Below, one piece after another: positions 1 through 6,866 of a stretch of 64,000 nucleotides of DNA (position 1 is the stretch's first letter; every line of letters starts with the position of its first letter). The stretch lies in contig CACGUF010000006.1 of the NCBI GenBank assembly GCA_902576125.1, positions 1 through 64,000 on the forward strand, in the 5' to 3' direction. Position numbers and translations under genes: made by a program. The notes under the pieces were generated by a model that saw only the letters and a list, made by a program, of their open reading frames with translations, ran no database searches and was not told where the DNA came from. The DNA comes from an uncultured Alphaproteobacteria bacterium. GTDB lineage: Bacteria; Pseudomonadota; Alphaproteobacteria; HIMB59; GCA-002718135.

Positions 1-482
1 AAGGTGGAACTTTTGTTATGGTTCCTCCACCTAATCCATATAGATGTCCTCCTGGACCATATGAAAGAGTGTCTATGATCGCTCATCAATTTAAACAATC
101 TAATCCTTCAGGAAAAATTGTTATTTTAGATCCTAAACCTAAATTTTCTAAACAAGGTTTATTTGAGGCAGGATGGCAAAAACATTATCCTGGAATGATA
201 GAGTGGATTAGTTCAGAGGATCATGGTGGTCTTAAAAATGTTAATGCTTCTACAATGGAGTTTGAAACAGATTTAGATACATTTAAAGCTGACGCTGCAT
301 GTGTTGTTCCAGCTCAAAGAGCTGGTGCTATTGCAATGGCAGCAGGTGTTAACAATGGTGACTGGTGTCCTATTGTTCCTGCATCAATGCAATCTCAAGC
401 AGATGAAAATATTTATGTTTTAGGTGATGCATCTGTAGCTAAATCAATGCCTAAGTCAGGTTTTTCAGCCAAAATAATCTAA
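1..482 (+). pseudogene. fccB: Sulfide dehydrogenase flavoprotein (FccB/SoxF), fragment
   Basis: The reading frame is open from base 3, so the gene begins upstream of the window. The product is the C-terminal half of flavocytochrome c sulfide dehydrogenase, a periplasmic FAD protein that oxidises sulfide and passes electrons to a cytochrome c partner. Both redox-active cysteines of the family are visible: one in RCPPGPYER and one in GDWCP. The FAD-contacting VLGDAS and SGFSA segments follow. The family normally runs on for roughly 60-80 residues after SGFSAN; here it stops after SGFSAKII. The stop lies exactly where the convergent soxB fragment also ends, so the truncation is not a natural C-terminus. 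Family assignment is firm. Whether the break is biological or an artefact is open. Confidence 0.85.
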
Positions 483-743
483 AAAAACTTTTCCAACAAG
501 ATGAGGAGGAATGCCTTCGTATTTTCCAATACCAAAATTTTCTGATGGAGGCCTAAAAAAAACAGGTTTAAGTTGGCCATGTATATCAGTTATATGCAGT
601 AATGTAATTTGACCTTTTGAGTCAAATTTTAAAAGATCATTTTCAGAAATTTCTTGTTTTGCGGCAACGGCGCTCCAACTCTTGGAACCAATCAACATTG
701 CTGTAATTGTAGCTAATTGAAGAAATTCTCGCCTCGATTGCAT
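465..743 (-). pseudogene. soxB: Thiosulfohydrolase SoxB, N-terminal fragment
   Basis: Only the first 92 codons of SoxB, which is normally about 560 residues. SoxB is the periplasmic dimanganese enzyme that hydrolyses sulfate from the SoxY-bound sulfur chain. A Tat signal (SRREFLQ, residues 3-9) is followed by the 5'-nucleotidase-family start LLHITDIHGQL, which supplies the first metal ligands, and then by the SoxB-specific stretch GIPPHLVGKVFLDYFG. Homology runs right up to the last residue, then a TGA stop falls in sequence belonging to the facing fccB fragment. It lies 30 bp downstream of soxD in the same direction, which fits a soxYZCDB operon. It cannot be functional as it stands. Confidence 0.85.
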
Positions 744-773
744 TATATTACCCTAAATAATTACCTTTAATAA

Positions 774-1427
774 CTATTCGTCTTCTGGGGTTACATCAAT
801 ATCTCTAGCTTTTCCAATAATTTTTGTAGATACTTGACAATTACTCATGCAAGGGTTTCCGTGTGTATTTCTGATGTCTGGTCTTGGGTCAGGTAATAAA
901 AAACCATCTCTATTTGGCATCTCTATTTCACCAATATTTTTATCTGATAAAACAAAATCTTCTTCGATTATATCACCCATATATAGGAGATAGGCTACAA
1001 TTTCATAAGTTTCATCATAAGATAGTGATTGAGCTTCGCCATAGGGCATTGCTCTATAAATATAATCAAAGATTGTAGATGCATAGGGCCAGTAACTTGT
1101 AGCAGTTTTCTCTGGATCATGCGAAGCTAAACTACCTTCACCTCCAACGAGTGGAGGCCACCTATCTGCCCCTTCACCAAAATCACCATGGCATGCTGCA
1201 CATACTTCAGCATATATTTCTTCTCCAGAAAAAGCAGTTCCGCTTCCAATTGGTGCACCCAATCCATCAGGCCTTACATCAATATCCCATCCTGCAACTT
1301 CTTCTGAAGTAGCAATCTGCCCTAAATTGTATTTTCTATCATTAGCTGTAGTTGTATTTGCTAAAAATATTATTAATGAAAAGCTTAGTATGAAACTAAC
1401 CAAGCCTAACATTGTCAACCTTTCCAT
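774..1427 (-). CDS. soxD: Sulfur dehydrogenase cytochrome subunit SoxD (monohaem)
   Basis: Periplasmic c-type cytochrome of the SoxCD sulfur dehydrogenase, accepting electrons from the SoxC molybdenum centre during oxidation of SoxY-bound sulfane sulfur. After a hydrophobic signal segment (about residues 7-25) there is one haem site, CAACH (Cys76, Cys79, His80), with Met127 in RAMPYG the likely axial ligand. At 217 residues and one CxxCH it matches the short monohaem form rather than the two-haem Paracoccus type. The C-terminal part has two extra cysteines (PCMSNC) of unknown role. The first ATG overlaps soxC by 32 bp; Met6 (1412) is an alternative start that still leaves the signal peptide intact. 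Translational coupling to soxC is likely. Confidence 0.85.
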   Translation of the reverse strand: MERLTMLGLVSFILSFSLIIFLANTTTANDRKYNLGQIATSEEVAGWDIDVRPDGLGAPIGSGTAFSGEEIYAEVCAACHGDFGEGADRWPPLVGGEGSLASHDPEKTATSYWPYASTIFDYIYRAMPYGEAQSLSYDETYEIVAYLLYMGDIIEEDFVLSDKNIGEIEMPNRDGFLLPDPRPDIRNTHGNPCMSNCQVSTKIIGKARDIDVTPEDE

Positions 1428-2685
1428 TTTTAGAAACTAGCCAAGTTGCTATTGAGTTATTATGATAAATTGAATTCACACCTCTAATTTTTTGAAGTTC
1501 ACCAATAGTTGGTTGTACATAATTTGTCTCATCAATTGCTCTAGATTGTAATAGTAATTCCTCACCGTTCCATTCAAATGGAAAAGTAAATCTAGTTAAT
1601 GATTTACTTAGAACTGGTGAGTGAAGTTGAGCAGTTTTCCAATTCTTACCTCCATCAATTGAAACATCTACACGTTTAATTTTACCTCTACCGGACCACG
1701 CAAGACCTCTTAATTGATGCAATCCTTTTGCAAGTATTGGTTTTTCAGGACTTGGAGAAGTTATGACCGACTTAGCATCCATAACCCAGGTAAACATTCT
1801 AGCTTTTCCACTTGTTAACAGATCTGTATATTTAGAGGTTTCTTCTCTTGTCATGTAAGGTTTGTCACCAAACTCTAGTCTTCTTATCCATTTTACCCAC
1901 ATATTACCTTCCCAACCAGGAACTACAAGGCGCGCCGGATAACCTTGTTCAGGCCTTAATGCTTCTCCATTCATTGCCCATGCAATGATACAATCATCTA
2001 AAATTTTTTCTATAGGAATAGAACGTGTCATTCCTGATGAATCACTACCCTCAGCTAAAACCCACTTAGCTTTTTCTTTTAAACCTGTCTCTAAAAGAAG
2101 ATCTGATAATTTAACACCTGTGTATTGAACGTTATGAACCATTCCAAATGTATATTGGCAGCCATTCAATTGAGATCCTCTCCATTCCATACCACCATTT
2201 GCAGCACACTCAAGAAAGTAAAATTTATTTGTTTGAGGAAAGCGCTTTAAGTCATCAAGAGTAAATATCATTTCTCGATCTACCAAACCATTGATCATCA
2301 ATCTAAAGTCTTGTGGATTAATAACAGAAACACCTCCATGATGTCTTTCAAAACATAGTCCATTAGGTGTTACAATTCCTTCAAGATCTTGTAATGGGGT
2401 AAAATTTACTGAAGATTCAGCACTTGCTGTAAGCCACTCAACATTCCTTCTTATAACATGTCCCTCAAATTCTGAAGGCATACCGTAGGGATTTACATCA
2501 ACACCGTCACCAAGGTATTGTGTCCACTCCGGAAGGTTTGGTGGTAAGTTTTCAGGATTTACTTCTTCTGATAAAAGGTTTTTTGGAGCCAATGAAAAAG
2601 CTCCAATACTCGAAGCACCAATTAATAAGTCTCTACGATTAAGTTTTTTAAAGTTAGACAAATCATTTTTTTTATTTTTTTTCAC
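1396..2685 (-). CDS. soxC: Sulfur dehydrogenase molybdenum subunit SoxC
   Basis: Sulfite-oxidase-family molybdopterin protein that, with SoxD, performs the six-electron oxidation of SoxY-bound sulfur. The N-terminus has a twin-arginine signal (LNRRDLLIGASS, about 15-26). The oxidoreductase molybdopterin domain contains the molybdenum-ligating cysteine in FLECAANGGMEW (Cys160). A Mo-co dimerisation domain follows at about residues 300-420 (RGLAWSGRGKIKRVDVS). At 429 residues it is a normal length. soxZ ends just 2 bp upstream, and soxD begins inside its 3' end. Having SoxCD implies a full Sox pathway that oxidises thiosulfate to sulfate without storing sulfur globules, provided SoxAX and an intact SoxB are encoded elsewhere. 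Confidence 0.93.
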   Translation of the reverse strand: MKKNKKNDLSNFKKLNRRDLLIGASSIGAFSLAPKNLLSEEVNPENLPPNLPEWTQYLGDGVDVNPYGMPSEFEGHVIRRNVEWLTASAESSVNFTPLQDLEGIVTPNGLCFERHHGGVSVINPQDFRLMINGLVDREMIFTLDDLKRFPQTNKFYFLECAANGGMEWRGSQLNGCQYTFGMVHNVQYTGVKLSDLLLETGLKEKAKWVLAEGSDSSGMTRSIPIEKILDDCIIAWAMNGEALRPEQGYPARLVVPGWEGNMWVKWIRRLEFGDKPYMTREETSKYTDLLTSGKARMFTWVMDAKSVITSPSPEKPILAKGLHQLRGLAWSGRGKIKRVDVSIDGGKNWKTAQLHSPVLSKSLTRFTFPFEWNGEELLLQSRAIDETNYVQPTIGELQKIRGVNSIYHNNSIATWLVSKNGKVDNVRLG

Positions 2686-2687
2686 TA

Positions 2688-3014
2688 TTAAGAAACAATC
2701 ATTTCTTTTGAAATTGAATATATTTCCCCGTTATCGTCTATCCATTCAAAATCAAATTTACCACTTTCTTTGACTTTAAATTGAAAAACAATATATGGGT
2801 TAGTTGATATAGACGGCTCAAGATCCATTTGGAAAACCTCTTTTCCATTAAATTTAGCACTAAAAGAATTAATTATATGTCTTGGTATTGTTTGGCCATC
2901 AACATCTTTCATTCTACCACTATGCATAGGGTGTCTAATTAATGTTTTAATTTCAACAACCTCATCAACAGATACTTCCTTAGGTACTTTTACTCTTGGT
3001 TTAATTGAAGACAT
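2688..3014 (-). CDS. soxZ: Sulfur carrier complex subunit SoxZ
   Basis: SoxZ pairs with SoxY to form the carrier that holds thiosulfate-derived intermediates during oxidation. The 108-residue immunoglobulin-like protein shows the conserved stretch LIRHPMHSGRMKD near residue 27 and NPYIVFQFKV near residue 73. It has no signal peptide of its own, as usual, because it is carried across the membrane by Tat export with SoxY. The gene sits 14 bp after soxY and 2 bp before soxC, all on the minus strand, so the four genes almost certainly share one transcript. Confidence 0.93.
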   Translation of the reverse strand: MSSIKPRVKVPKEVSVDEVVEIKTLIRHPMHSGRMKDVDGQTIPRHIINSFSAKFNGKEVFQMDLEPSISTNPYIVFQFKVKESGKFDFEWIDDNGEIYSISKEMIVS

Positions 3015-3028
3015 AATTACTCCTTATA

Positions 3029-3493
3029 TTATCCGCCACATCCACCAATTGTGACTTTTACTTGCGCATTGGTCATGAAAAATTGACCACTATTATTTTC
3101 AGCTAATAAATAAACATTTTGTGTTTTTGATAATCGTATTCTTGTTGTTGCAGAACATGATCCCATTTCTGGTGTGAAAGAGAATTTCGCAACATTTGGT
3201 GAAGGGTTTCCGTCTGCCAAAATATGAACAGTTTTAATATGATCAGAATCAGTCATAGGGCTATCCATTTCAAAACTAACTTTTACCTGATTACCATTTT
3301 CTGCTATTTCTGGTAAGTCCAACCAAATATCACTTTCAGTTGCTCCCAATCCATTTGTAATTTCATTTATTCTATTTAAAGCTTGGTTAGATTGAGCAAA
3401 TGATATTGAAGGAAAAATTGCTGTCCCTGTAAAACCAGCAATAATTTGCAAAGCATTTCTTCTTGAAATTTTCCTTAATTTTTGTAACTTCAT
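3029..3493 (-). CDS. soxY: Sulfur carrier protein SoxY
   Basis: SoxY carries sulfur covalently on a cysteine at the end of a flexible C-terminal arm. The last five residues here are GGCGG with Cys152, the diagnostic swinging arm. The N-terminus has a Tat signal (KISRRNALQIIAGFTG, about 7-22) ending near SFAQ, so the SoxYZ dimer is exported folded. Length (154 residues) is normal for the family. A ribosome site (GAGGAA) lies 5 bp before the ATG. It leads the soxYZCD run and is separated by 79 AT-rich bases from the SoxS-like gene upstream, which is where a promoter or internal start could lie. Confidence 0.94.
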   Translation of the reverse strand: MKLQKLRKISRRNALQIIAGFTGTAIFPSISFAQSNQALNRINEITNGLGATESDIWLDLPEIAENGNQVKVSFEMDSPMTDSDHIKTVHILADGNPSPNVAKFSFTPEMGSCSATTRIRLSKTQNVYLLAENNSGQFFMTNAQVKVTIGGCGG

Positions 3494-3572
3494 TGATTTC
3501 CTCGTAAGTTATAAAGAATTTGAATATTTAATATATTATGTAATAATAAATTTATTCAAATCAATCAAATAC

Positions 3573-3935
3573 TTATTCACGATCAAGAATTTCATCCACT
3601 TGCCACCAAAACATTTCTGCGCTTGAGTATCCTATAATTCGTCCAATTTCTTCTTTTTCCTTAAAAAAAACAAATGTTGGTGTAATTTTTGTTTCATTAT
3701 TGTCTGAGTCATCTCTTATTGAGTCTTCATCAAGCTCAATTCTTTCCAAAGGGAAACTTTTTGCAATATCAGTTTTAGGGTAAATTTCACCAATTTCTTT
3801 TTCCCAAATTTGACAGTAAATACAATAATCAGCAGTTATCATCAGAAGTTTATTTTCAGCAAAAGATGATTTTAATGATAATAAAAAAATAACTATTAAA
3901 AGCAATATAAAGTTGCACAACTTTTTAAACAGCAT
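3573..3935 (-). CDS. Periplasmic thioredoxin-like protein, SoxS type
   Basis: A 120-residue secreted thioredoxin-fold protein. An N-terminal hydrophobic signal (about residues 9-26, cut near SFAE) is followed by the redox pair CIYC (Cys38, Cys41), then WEKEIGEIYPKTDIAK and the cis-proline segment ITPTFVFF. The spacing of CxxC, W..EIG..YP.T and the downstream acidic stretch is what is seen in SoxS proteins encoded with sox operons. In Paracoccus, SoxS keeps SoxYZ active by thiol-disulfide exchange. Its place immediately before soxY in the same direction supports that role. A SoxW-type thioredoxin is the alternative. The thioredoxin call is firm; SoxS specificity is inferred from motif and context. 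Confidence 0.75.
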   Translation of the reverse strand: MLFKKLCNFILLLIVIFLLSLKSSFAENKLLMITADYCIYCQIWEKEIGEIYPKTDIAKSFPLERIELDEDSIRDDSDNNETKITPTFVFFKEKEEIGRIIGYSSAEMFWWQVDEILDRE

Positions 3936-3970
3936 AAGAAAATCTAATTTATTAGGTTTTTCAAAAAAAA

Positions 3971-4393
3971 TTAAAGCTCTTTTAGTAGCTCTTTAAATAT
4001 TTTTTTTGATTTACCCCCCAGCTTTACTTTTTTAATTTTATCTAAATTGCTTAGGTCATCCCCAACCACAACTAAACCTATCATGCCCATCGCTTTATGA
4101 GGAGTGCAAATATACAAGTATATTCCTGGAATTTCAAATTTATATTCTGCGTCTTTGTTTATTTTTGATTTGAATTTTTCAACTCCTTCAGGCATCTCTA
4201 CAAATTCAACATTATGCCCTTTGTCTACTGATTTCCATATAATGGTATCACCAATATCTATCTTTGCAACTTTTATAGAATAAACCATTTTTTCTTTTTC
4301 AAGTTTATTCAACATGTCTATTTCGATAGTTTCAGCATAGCTATAAAAAGATATTGAGATGTATGAAATAATTATAAAAAGATATTTAAACAT
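3971..4393 (-). CDS. Pseudoazurin-type blue copper protein
   Basis: Small periplasmic cupredoxin that shuttles single electrons. The type 1 copper ligands are all present in pseudoazurin spacing: His60 (KGHNVEF), Cys96 and His99 (CTPHK) and Met104 (AMGM, eight residues after the Cys). A signal peptide covers residues 1-20 (to SYAE). I chose the ATG at 4393 because an AAAGGA ribosome site sits just before it. An upstream ATG at 4456 in the same frame would put 21 unrelated residues before the signal. The tail (residues 110-140) is lysine-rich. It is first in the minus-strand sox run, so it may take electrons from SoxCD or SoxAX toward the terminal oxidase; that role is inferred from position. 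Confidence 0.88.
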   Translation of the reverse strand: MFKYLFIIISYISISFYSYAETIEIDMLNKLEKEKMVYSIKVAKIDIGDTIIWKSVDKGHNVEFVEMPEGVEKFKSKINKDAEYKFEIPGIYLYICTPHKAMGMIGLVVVGDDLSNLDKIKKVKLGGKSKKIFKELLKEL

Positions 4394-4581
4394 TTTGAAT
4401 CCTTTAATTTCCCTATTTTTAATACAACTAAAGATTAAACTAATAATAACATACACATAGGGTTTATTCTACTAACTTTTTAAGTGTTATGATAAAAGAG
4501 ATTTTAGTTTGCAGTACTCATGTGATACTCAAGTTTATTTAGTAATTCTACTAAGTAAAAAAAAGTAAGGAAAACTAAGAA

Positions 4582-4658
4582 GCGCCCGTAGCTCAATTGG
4601 ATAGAGCGCCAGACTACGGATCTGGAGGTTAGGAGTTCGACTCTTCTCGGGCGCGCCA
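4582..4658 (+). tRNA. tRNA-Arg (anticodon ACG)
   Basis: A 77-base tRNA. The acceptor stem GCGCCCG pairs with CGGGCGC, discriminator G is followed by an encoded CCA, and the anticodon stem CCAGA/TCTGG encloses loop CTACGGA, giving anticodon ACG (first base presumably read as inosine, decoding CGN). The D-loop (GCTCAATTGGATAGAGC) and T-arm (GGAGTTCGACTC) are intact. Bases 4607-4658 are repeated almost exactly at 5693-5744, marking this gene as an integration target. Confidence 0.96.
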
Positions 4659-4697
4659 AGTATCAAGCCAAAAAGTTAATTTCAAAAAAATCATAAA

Positions 4698-5629
4698 GTA
4701 AAAAAAGTTGGTCGTTTGTTGACTTTCATATTCAGAAATACCGATTTGCATTCAACATTCCTCTTAGAAGAATTATTTTATTTTTTTATTAAAAACCACA
4801 GGCATTTTGCCTTTCCACTGAATCCAAAGATTAGGTTGTTCAATGCACTCACACATAAAATGAGCGACGTTTGCTCGCGTAGTAGTAAGTCCATTAAAAA
4901 TAGTTTGAGGAGGTGTCGCTACTACTTCATAGTTCGAAATTTCAGCATTAATGAGTCCGTCTGGTCGGACCACTACCCATTCAATAAATTCATTTTCTGA
5001 ACCAATGTTATCTCTCAAAAAAGCAGCGGAGGCTTCATTATCATAATGTGGTGGTATGAGGTTGCGTAACAGAGATAAAATAACTTTTTCGCTCGTGGTT
5101 ACTCTCTCACCAGGATTGCGATTACCTACGGTGTTCATTAATAAAAATTTTGTTTTATCTAGAGAATGAGTAGCCTTAATAGCTACACATAGACGTTTGA
5201 CTGCTTCCAGAACAAGCGTTCTGGGTTTGCCAAATATTCCTTTAAAACTCATTGTGTGACCTAAGCAGGAAGCCACAGCAGCACAACCTTTTACGGCTTC
5301 CAACATTTGTTCGTCACTCAGATCAAGCAAACTTGCTTTTATGATTTTGAGTTTTGGATTTTCTAGAATTTCTTGTGGAAATTTATCCAGTGACCGAACA
5401 ATAATTCGAAGGTTATAGCCGCGGACAAGAAGCTGTTTTACAAGAGGGAAACCAGTATTTCCTGTGGCTCCAACCACTAAAACTGTTTTAGAATTTGAAT
5501 TGGTTTTTTCGGTTGTCATTTACCGGGCATATAGACTAACTTAATTTTCACTTCAACCAATTACCACTAAATTAGTTTCAAAGTTAAAGGTAAAATAAAG
5601 TTGGCCGTTTGATTCCCTTCGCATTCAAA
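4698..5629. repeat. Pair of diverged ~40-bp repeats flanking the SDR gene
   Basis: The segment at 4698-4736 and the one at 5590-5629 share the core GTTGG(T/C)CGTTTG followed by a loosely matching tail ending CATTCA-type sequence, at roughly 70% identity by eye with one small indel. They lie in the same orientation just outside each end of the SDR gene, inside the tRNA-derived repeats. They may be arms of an older, shorter insertion or recombinase-binding sites next to the attachment cores. The similarity was judged by eye and could be partly base-composition driven. Confidence 0.4.
4773..5519 (-). CDS. NAD(P)H-binding protein, atypical SDR family
   Basis: A 248-residue Rossmann-fold protein. 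The nucleotide-binding loop is near the start (VLVVGATGNTGFPL, residues 13-26) with a basic residue pattern after strand 2 (IIVRS) suggesting NADP(H). The classical SDR YxxxK pair is not evident where expected, so it fits the NmrA/atypical-SDR group whose members may be reductases, epimerases or non-catalytic redox sensors. The substrate is unknown. It lies between the intact tRNA-Arg and the tRNA 3' copy, transcribed opposite to the tRNA. Three of its 60-base stretches counted by hand are about 33-43% G+C, against roughly 23% in one stretch of the next gene, so it looks acquired. No integrase accompanies it. Confidence 0.8.
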   Translation of the reverse strand: MTTEKTNSNSKTVLVVGATGNTGFPLVKQLLVRGYNLRIIVRSLDKFPQEILENPKLKIIKASLLDLSDEQMLEAVKGCAAVASCLGHTMSFKGIFGKPRTLVLEAVKRLCVAIKATHSLDKTKFLLMNTVGNRNPGERVTTSEKVILSLLRNLIPPHYDNEASAAFLRDNIGSENEFIEWVVVRPDGLINAEISNYEVVATPPQTIFNGLTTTRANVAHFMCECIEQPNLWIQWKGKMPVVFNKKIK

Positions 5630-5692
5630 AACTGCAATTCTTCATTTTAAATTTCTTGCAATTCCTCACTTTTATTTCTTCCATGGATCTTT

Positions 5693-5744
5693 CGCCAGAC
5701 TACGGATCTGGAGGTTAGGAGTTCGACTCTTTTTGGGTGCGCCA
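5693..5744 (+). repeat. tRNA-Arg 3' fragment (candidate attachment-site duplicate)
   Basis: This 52-bp segment matches bases 26-77 of tRNA-Arg (4607-4658) without gaps at 49 of 52 positions; all three differences are C in the tRNA and T here. It covers the anticodon arm, variable loop, T-arm, 3' acceptor strand and CCA, but no D-arm or 5' acceptor strand precedes it, so it is not a working tRNA. Such a direct repeat is what site-specific integration into a tRNA 3' end leaves behind. The bases from 5520 to here hold the diverged repeat above and otherwise no recognisable feature, and those from 5745 to 5807 show none. Confidence 0.85.
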
Positions 5745-5807
5745 GCAATTTTGCCATATTAAACTCTAGTATTAATGTGTCAAAAAAGTTAATTTGTAAT
5801 AGTAATT

Positions 5808-6866
5808 ATGATTGAAAATATAAAATTATCTGAACTAGAAAATAACAAAGATTTGAACAAATCTTTTTTTACCTCAAAGTTGAATGATATTAATCAAAGT
5901 TGCACTTATTTGACAGGAAATTTTTATTTAGATTCATATAACTATTACCCAATAACTGAAAATTATAAATCATTTGATGAACTTTTTACAAGAATTGATA
6001 AAAATTCAATTGCACATTATCACTCTGATGATTTTTATAATAAACTTCAATATAATTTAAAAAATATAAAAGTCTTTAATGATTGTTGTGTAATTGGCAG
6101 TAATCCAGGTAATAATTATTTTTCAAATTTAATTCATTTTTTACCAAGAATTTTTTTTGAAAATGAAAGTGAAATCAAGATTGCAATTCATAGAAGTCTC
6201 TCAAAAAAATTTCAATCATTTATCAAAATTTTACTAAATTTTAAAAATGTAAAAGTAAAATTTATATCTCTTGATGATGATTTTTATAAATTTGAAAATT
6301 CAAAAATACCACAATTTATAGATACATTTTCTTCAATAAATATATTAAAATCTATTAGAGATATTGTTCCTAAAAATAATGCAGTATTTGATAAAATTTA
6401 TATTAGGAGAGAAGATGCAAATTATAGAACAATTATAAATGAAGCTGATTTAATTGAGAAATTAAAAAAACATGGTTTTAAAATTATTAACACAAGTCAA
6501 TATGAAATTTTAGATCAAATAAGTTTTTTTATTAATGCAAAAATAGTTTTATCAGCTTATGGCTCTGGTATGACAAACATAGTTTTTTGCAATCCAGGAA
6601 CAAAAATTTATGAAATTTCTCCTAATATAAGTAACGAATATGATCAATATTTATCAAGAAGATACGAAAACCTATGTAAAATTTGTAATTTAAATTACAT
6701 TAAATTTTTTGCTGACCCTATCGACATAAAAAAACATAGCGAGTCATCAAAAAAATATATTCATGAAAAAATGCTAAAAGAAAGTAACTTTTATAGAAAT
6801 ATGATTTTAAAATTGAGTGAAGTAGATGAAATAATTAAAATTATTCAGCAACCAACTGATGAATAA
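5808..6866 (+). CDS. Glycosyltransferase family 61 (DUF563) protein
   Basis: A 352-residue protein of the DUF563/GT61 type, whose members add sugars to capsule, LPS or other glycans. Visible landmarks are VIGSNPGNNYFSNLIHFLPRI near residue 90 (the family's Y-H-x-L-P-R region), YIRREDANYR near 200, and AKIVLSAYGSGMTN with NIVFCNPGTKIYEI around 245-275, the family's C-terminal signature. No membrane segment is obvious, so it is probably cytoplasmic. It is strongly A+T rich even for this genome, has only a weak ribosome site, and stands alone next to the tRNA-bounded segment, suggesting surface-glycan cargo. Its last 22 bases overlap the convergent sppA gene. The acceptor is unknown. Confidence 0.82.
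   Translation: MIENIKLSELENNKDLNKSFFTSKLNDINQSCTYLTGNFYLDSYNYYPITENYKSFDELFTRIDKNSIAHYHSDDFYNKLQYNLKNIKVFNDCCVIGSNPGNNYFSNLIHFLPRIFFENESEIKIAIHRSLSKKFQSFIKILLNFKNVKVKFISLDDDFYKFENSKIPQFIDTFSSINILKSIRDIVPKNNAVFDKIYIRREDANYRTIINEADLIEKLKKHGFKIINTSQYEILDQISFFINAKIVLSAYGSGMTNIVFCNPGTKIYEISPNISNEYDQYLSRRYENLCKICNLNYIKFFADPIDIKKHSESSKKYIHEKMLKESNFYRNMILKLSEVDEIIKIIQQPTDE

Noticed and set aside
4716-5000. Plus-strand open frame between tRNA-Arg and the SDR gene
   Set aside because: It lies mostly antisense to the SDR coding sequence, has no recognisable motif and starts inside the flanking repeat.
5693-5744. A second functional tRNA-Arg gene
   Set aside because: Only the 3' two thirds is present; no D-arm or matching 5' acceptor strand precedes it, and three T substitutions weaken the acceptor and T stems.
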